Shown here: positions 23,373-25,983 of the stretch, piece by piece
Numbering within the stretch: the first letter of the stretch is position 1
How the letters are laid out: every line of letters starts with the position of its first letter
Source of the DNA: an uncultured Acetatifactor sp.
GTDB taxonomy: Bacteria > Bacillota > Clostridia > Lachnospirales > Lachnospiraceae
DNA: 25,983 nt
Assembly: GCA_910586835.1 (NCBI GenBank)
Contig: CAJUJU010000058.1
Location: 1-25,983 of the forward strand
Reading direction: 5' to 3'
The notes under the pieces: generated by a model
Told to the model about the DNA's origin: nothing
The model's database searches: none
The model's input: only the letters and a program-made list of their open reading frames with translations
Made by a program: the position numbers and the translations under genes

Positions 23373-23899
23373 CCAACGTGCTTGCGCATTTGTCGGATGT
23401 GATCATACCGATTCTGATCTTCTTTATTGTAGGATATGGCTATGTGTCAAAGGTAAAGGTATACGAGAGCTTTCTGGAGGGGGCGAAGGATGGTCTGAAG
23501 ATCGTTGTGGATATCGTGCCTACTCTGATCGGATTGCTGGTGGCGGTGGGGATGCTCCGGGCTTCCGGCTTTTTTGAACTGTTCGGTCTGCTTTTCGGTT
23601 CCCTGACGGAAAAGATCGGGCTGCCCGCCCAGCTTATGCCGCTGCTGGTGGTGAAAATGTTTTCTTCCTCCGCAGCCACCGGGCTTGTGCTGGATATATT
23701 TAAAAATTCCGGCCCGGATTCCTATGCGGGAACACTGACCTCTATTCTGATGAGCTGTACGGAGACAGTATTTTATACGATGAGCGTGTATTTCCTGGCG
23801 GCGAAGGTGACGAAGACCCGCTATACCCTGAAGGGCGCCCTGCTGGCCACGCTGGTGGGAACGGCGGCCAGCGTGGTGCTGGCGGGATGGATGGGGTAG
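23369..23899 (+). CDS. spmB: Spore maturation protein B (SpmB)
   Basis: A 176-residue membrane protein, partner of SpmA, with the family segments VKVYESFLEGAKDGLKIVV, VDIVPTLIGLLVAVGMLRASG, LPAQLMPLLVVKMFSSSAATG and LMSCTETVFYTMSVYFLAAKV. The ATG at 23369 overlaps the spmA stop by four bases and GGGGAGG lies before it. The pair is expressed in the mother cell in model spore formers. No clear terminator follows; a small reading frame overlaps its last codons. Confidence 0.95.
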   Translation: MTNVLAHLSDVIIPILIFFIVGYGYVSKVKVYESFLEGAKDGLKIVVDIVPTLIGLLVAVGMLRASGFFELFGLLFGSLTEKIGLPAQLMPLLVVKMFSSSAATGLVLDIFKNSGPDSYAGTLTSILMSCTETVFYTMSVYFLAAKVTKTRYTLKGALLATLVGTAASVVLAGWMG

Positions 23900-24155
23900 G
23901 AAGCTTTTCGGAGGGCCGGCAGGGGCAGAAATTTGAAAAAGCAAATGCGTTTCAAACAGTGCCGCAACCCGCTATCTGTGATATCAGGCGGAGACGGTGC
24001 TGGGAGTGAAAAGCGGAGATACGGGGAAGCGGGAGGAAATCCTGGCGAAGCTGGAAGAGTGGTGTTACAAGATCTATATGGTCAGCGCGCTGCTCCACGA
24101 TATGGGATATCCGCTGGAATATTACCTCAGATCCGCGAGGAAGCCTCAAAGGTAG
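23887..24155 (+). pseudogene. Frameshifted small reading frame after spmB
   Basis: An ATG at 23887 inside the end of spmB opens a frame (MDGVGSFSEGRQGQKFEKAN ...) that looks coding up to PQPAICD (23980-23982) and then runs into arginine-rich noise and a stop. In the next frame, from 23982, a coding-like stretch begins YQAETVLGVKSGDTGKREEI, continues through LEEWCYKIYMVSALLHDMGY and ends at TAG 24153-24155. Joined by one base change near 23981-23983, the two parts would make an 89-residue protein. I do not recognise a family. It may be a decayed gene, a sequencing indel or two unrelated small frames; a short GTG-started protein from 23997 is another reading. Confidence 0.35.
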
Positions 24156-24225
24156 CCGTAACCCATAGGCGTAAATCAGGAGGGCAGACGAGGAAAGAAC
24201 ACAGATTTGCCTATTTGAAATTTAG

Positions 24226-24254
24226 TTGTAAGGATATGCTGAAAGGTGTATAAT
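24226..24254 (+). promoter_or_regulatory. Strong sigma-A promoter of the structured RNA / TA unit
   Basis: TTGTAA (24226-24231), exactly 17 bases, TATAAT (24249-24254). The -10 is perfect and the -35 matches four of six. The predicted start is near 24261, which is just before the 5' arm of the closing stem of the structured region downstream. Confidence 0.75.
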
Positions 24255-24260
24255 ATAAAT

Positions 24261-24503
24261 GAAAACCCGCCACGAAACAAGGGTGTATTGTTATGCGGAT
24301 AGAAAAAAACCGCTCGGTAAGTCATTAGCCACGCCACCGAAAGAGAGGCTTAGGATTGTGCCGGCGACAGTACAGTCTAAGCGTAGACAGTAAGGTAGCA
24401 GGGTAGCTATTGAGCACCGAAATAAACTTAATTCCAACAGGCTGACGCAACAAAGGCTCCTGGGGGGGCCAGGGCAAACCACCAATTAAAGTGGCGGTTG
24501 GTG
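24261..24503 (+). ncRNA. Candidate structured RNA (unknown class) upstream of the TA pair
   Basis: There is no convincing coding frame in this stretch, but it is rich in pairing. CCGCCAC (24267-24273) at the transcript start pairs perfectly with GTGGCGG (24491-24497), extendable across one bulge, which closes the domain. Inside are GCGG/CCGC (24295-24298 with 24310-24313), GCTTAG/CTAAGC (24348-24353 with 24377-24382), an alternative GTCTA/TAGAC hairpin (24375-24388), GGTAGC/GCTATT with two G-U pairs (24394-24411) and CCTGG/CCAGG (24459-24473). CACCAA/TTGGTG (24480-24485 with 24498-24503) encloses the 3' arm of the closing stem, so it is either a pseudoknot or a switch. It may be a leader of the TA operon, a riboswitch or a transposon-related guide RNA left without its protein. 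I could not match it to a known family; it lacks the marks of tmRNA, RNase P RNA, SRP RNA and common riboswitches. Confidence 0.55.
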
Positions 24504-24546
24504 ACTGGAAGTATATTTATAGATATAAAGCGAGGAGATGTATGCT

Positions 24547-24828
24547 ATGACAATGACAAAGGTAGAAATTGATGTACCGGAGGAAATTGTACCATATACA
24601 GTGTTGGAGGATAAAGAGGCGCAAACAACAAGAAATGCAATGCTGGTCTATCCTTATATCAAAAGCGGTGTCATGTCTCATGGAAAGGCAGCAGAGATGC
24701 TGGGGCTTCATAAGATTGAACTGATTGCGCTGTATGGCAAATTAGGACTGCCATATTTTGATGAAACAGAGGAAGAATTTGAAGAAGATCTGGCAGTGTT
24801 GAAGCAATTAAGAGGTGCCACTATATGA
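24547..24828 (+). CDS. UPF0175 family protein (putative antitoxin)
   Basis: A 93-residue small protein of the UPF0175 family, often found before DUF3368/PIN-like toxins and regarded as the antitoxin or DNA-binding partner. A helix-turn-helix-like segment is seen in SHGKAAEMLGLHKIELIALY, followed by GLPYFDETEEEFEEDL. The start at 24547 is chosen because GAGGAG (24532-24537) is adjacent to the upstream in-frame ATG (24538) but nine bases from this one. The last codons overlap the toxin start (ATGA at 24825). A short inverted repeat TATAT/ATATA (24512-24527) before the start could be an autoregulatory site. Confidence 0.88.
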   Translation: MTMTKVEIDVPEEIVPYTVLEDKEAQTTRNAMLVYPYIKSGVMSHGKAAEMLGLHKIELIALYGKLGLPYFDETEEEFEEDLAVLKQLRGATI

Positions 24829-25319
24829 TTGTTGTTTCGGATACCACACCGATTATTTCATTGATGAAAGCGGGACAGTTGGAACTGCTGCAAAAATTAT
24901 TTGGAATTGTCTATATTCCGGAGACAGTATATCGGGAATTGACAGATAATGAGGCATTTTCTGAAGAAGTACGAATGGTACAGGAGTGTGAATTCCTTTA
25001 TGTGCAGAAAGTGGACAATGGGAAGTCAGTTACCATATTGCAGAATTTTACCGGATTAGATGCCGGAGAAAGTGAAGCAATTATTCTGGCAGACGAAATG
25101 AATTCCGATGTGTTGCTAATGGACGAGCATAAGGGCTGGCAGGTTGCTAAAAAGCTGGGGATAACGATCACCGGTACAATTGGAATTCTCACACAGGCAT
25201 TTGATGAGGGGATGCTGACGAAGGAGGAGGTGGAAAGGTGTATCGAACTATTAAAAGAAAGTGGGATACGGGTCAGTGAGAAGTTGTATCAGAGGTTGAA
25301 TATGGAAATGGGAAAGTAA
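24825..25319 (+). CDS. DUF3368 PIN-like protein (putative toxin)
   Basis: A 164-residue protein of the DUF3368 group, which belongs to the PIN-like nuclease fold. The acidic cluster is visible: Asp6 in VVSDTTPII, Glu82/Glu84 in LDAGESEAI and Asp100 in VLLMDEHKG. These fit a metal-dependent ribonuclease, but no activity is proven for most members. It overlaps UPF0175 by four bases, as in a coupled type II toxin-antitoxin operon, and ends with a strong terminator 29 bases downstream. Sequence outside the acidic residues is typical for the family (GTIGILTQAFDEGMLTKEE). Confidence 0.9.
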   Translation: MIVVSDTTPIISLMKAGQLELLQKLFGIVYIPETVYRELTDNEAFSEEVRMVQECEFLYVQKVDNGKSVTILQNFTGLDAGESEAIILADEMNSDVLLMDEHKGWQVAKKLGITITGTIGILTQAFDEGMLTKEEVERCIELLKESGIRVSEKLYQRLNMEMGK

Positions 25320-25347
25320 GAGACATGGTAAAGGTTATGTTAGGCGA

Positions 25348-25371
25348 GGGCATAGAAGTATGCCCTTTTTT
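25348..25371 (+). terminator. Intrinsic terminator of the TA operon
   Basis: GGGCATA (25348-25354), loop GAAG, TATGCCC (25359-25365), then TTTTTT: a perfect 7-bp stem with a four-base loop and a run of six T. Confidence 0.95.
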
Positions 25372-25592
25372 GCTGCACATGGGAAATCTTCCCAGACGAG
25401 GGAAAAGTATTTCCCCCTATTTACACTATACCGGACACTATGCTAATAGTAAGGGGAAACGAAGAATACCTGTCAAAACAGGATTTGGAGTTTGTCCTGA
25501 CAAAGAAAGGATGATTTGTTGTGATACAGCACGGTAAATAAAAGAGAGGATTTCAGTGATTATATAGAAGTCACACTTTTTTGGTTAAAAAC
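25372..25592. other. Intergenic stretch without a recognisable gene
   Basis: After the terminator I see no supported gene. The stretch holds several pairings: GGGAA/TTCCC (25381-25395 region), TTTCCCC with GGGGAAA (25413-25459 region) and CAGGA/TCCTG flanked by TGTCA/TGACA (25472-25504 region). They could be worn ends of a mobile element, but no matching pair of ends or transposase was found. Confidence 0.4.
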
Positions 25593-25901
25593 ATGACTTT
25601 TGAAGAAAGAAAAACTTCTAACCTGCTGGAGCACTCTTATGTCCGCAACCGTAACCCGAGCAGCGTTGCAGACAGTATGGGGAATGTAATATACTATTTT
25701 TACGATATGCGGAATTGCCTGAAAAAGGAATCCACGCAGGGGGCAGAAACCATCATAATGCAAAGAATTAATTCTGAAGTATTGAGAGCCTCATGTATAC
25801 GTCAGTGCAAGGTGGAGAGGGGCGCCATGGCGATGTCGCAGAACGATAGCGTGCAACAAAAACGCGAACAGCGAGTGCGGGTTAGAATTGATGATTTTTG
25901 A
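25593..25901 (+). pseudogene. RHS-repeat-like fragment, probably a remnant
   Basis: A 102-codon frame in which NPSSVADSMGNVIYYFYDMR follows the YD/RHS-repeat pattern (D-x2-GN-x3-Y-x-YD-x2-N-x-L). RHS proteins carry dozens of such repeats; here only one is seen, with no start region, so a remnant is more likely than a gene. The last 25 codons (SQNDSVQQKREQRVRVRIDD) look different and are followed by AGGAG and another short frame, so two unrelated pieces may be joined here. Confidence 0.35.
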
Positions 25902-25913
25902 GGAGAACTAAAA

Positions 25914-25952
25914 ATGAATATAAGTCAGCCTGAATTATTCATGAGCATGTAG
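25914..25952 (+). pseudogene. Start of a possible gene broken by a frameshift at the window edge
   Basis: AGGAG (25901-25905) stands eight bases before ATG 25914. The frame reads MNISQPELFMSM and stops at 25950-25952. Shifting by one base after PELF gives a coding-like continuation HEHVEMLDTIKP before another stop. The remaining 30 bases run to the window end. Too short to assign. Confidence 0.25.
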
Positions 25953-25983
25953 AAATGCTTGATACTATAAAACCTTGAACCAG

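Noticed and set aside
24259..24393. 44-codon frame starting with ATG at 24259 right after the -10
   Set aside because: The ATG would sit at or before the transcript start with no ribosome site, the product is a featureless basic peptide, and the region is better explained by RNA pairing.
24291..24511. Match to a c-di-GMP (GEMM) riboswitch, suggested by AGGGCAAACC, GACGCAA and AAGGTAGCAGGGTAGC pieces
   Set aside because: The pieces occur in the wrong order and the P1b-P2 arrangement of GEMM-I cannot be drawn, so the likeness is probably by chance.
25325..25537. 70-codon frame starting just after the PIN-like gene
   Set aside because: It spans the perfect intrinsic terminator of the TA operon, has no ribosome site, and its translation resembles nothing known.
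1..25983. CRISPR arrays, integrases, transposases or phage structural genes
   Set aside because: No array with regular spacers was seen (the ricT and lrgA repeats are in-frame coding units without spacers), and no recombinase or transposase motif was found in any frame.

Overview
The window looks like a chromosomal segment of a spore-forming, strictly Gram-positive Clostridia member, most likely a gut Lachnospiraceae. Support comes from the mid-GC coding style with strong AGGAGG-type ribosome sites, sporulation genes (spmA, spmB, two coat-like proteins), a DUF6472 micro-protein, an LplB/YtcP-type sugar ABC cassette, and a yaaO-kinase-yaaR-holB-ricT-trmN6-rsmI order that matches the Bacillus subtilis yaaO-tmk-yaaQ-yaaR-holB-yaaT-yabA-yabB-yazA-yabC cluster with losses and replacements. 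The assignment is by gene content only; no 16S is present.

Layout. 1-100: 3' end of a tRNA-Phe and its terminator. 157-4361: an extended -10 promoter, a membrane-anchored L,D-transpeptidase, an HD-domain phosphohydrolase-like protein and a PLP-dependent Orn/Lys/Arg decarboxylase-family protein. 4476-11334: housekeeping block with pyruvate kinase, a guanylate-kinase-like protein sitting where tmk is usually found, YaaR, the DNA polymerase III delta' subunit, RicT with a long repetitive Arg/Gln/Gly tail, TrmN6 and RsmI. 11393-12882: a 59-residue Cys protein and LrgA/LrgB holin-like membrane proteins. 12904-13536: a sigma-G-like promoter, two small spore-coat-like proteins and a strong terminator.

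13516-22608 is an accessory uptake-and-hydrolysis locus: a divergent AraC regulator, an intergenic region with a perfect 9-bp inverted repeat, then a tightly packed run of an FGE/C-type-lectin-fold-like protein, two ABC permeases, a lipoprotein solute-binding protein, a beta-lactamase-fold serine hydrolase and a CocE/NonD-type hydrolase. No ATPase is encoded, so a shared MsmX-like ATPase is expected elsewhere. The likely job is import of an oligomeric substrate followed by ester or amide cleavage, but the substrate cannot be read from the sequence.

22676-23899 holds spmAB behind a sigma-E-like promoter. From 23887 the window becomes patchy: a frameshifted small reading frame, a textbook sigma-A promoter (24226-24254), a roughly 240-nt stretch whose 5' and 3' ends pair and which looks like a structured RNA of unknown class, then a UPF0175/DUF3368 (PIN-like) toxin-antitoxin-type pair closed by a perfect intrinsic terminator, and finally a decayed region with an RHS-repeat-like fragment. 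The most novel candidates are the structured RNA in front of the TA pair and the repeat-driven tail of RicT that overlaps an open frame running into trmN6.
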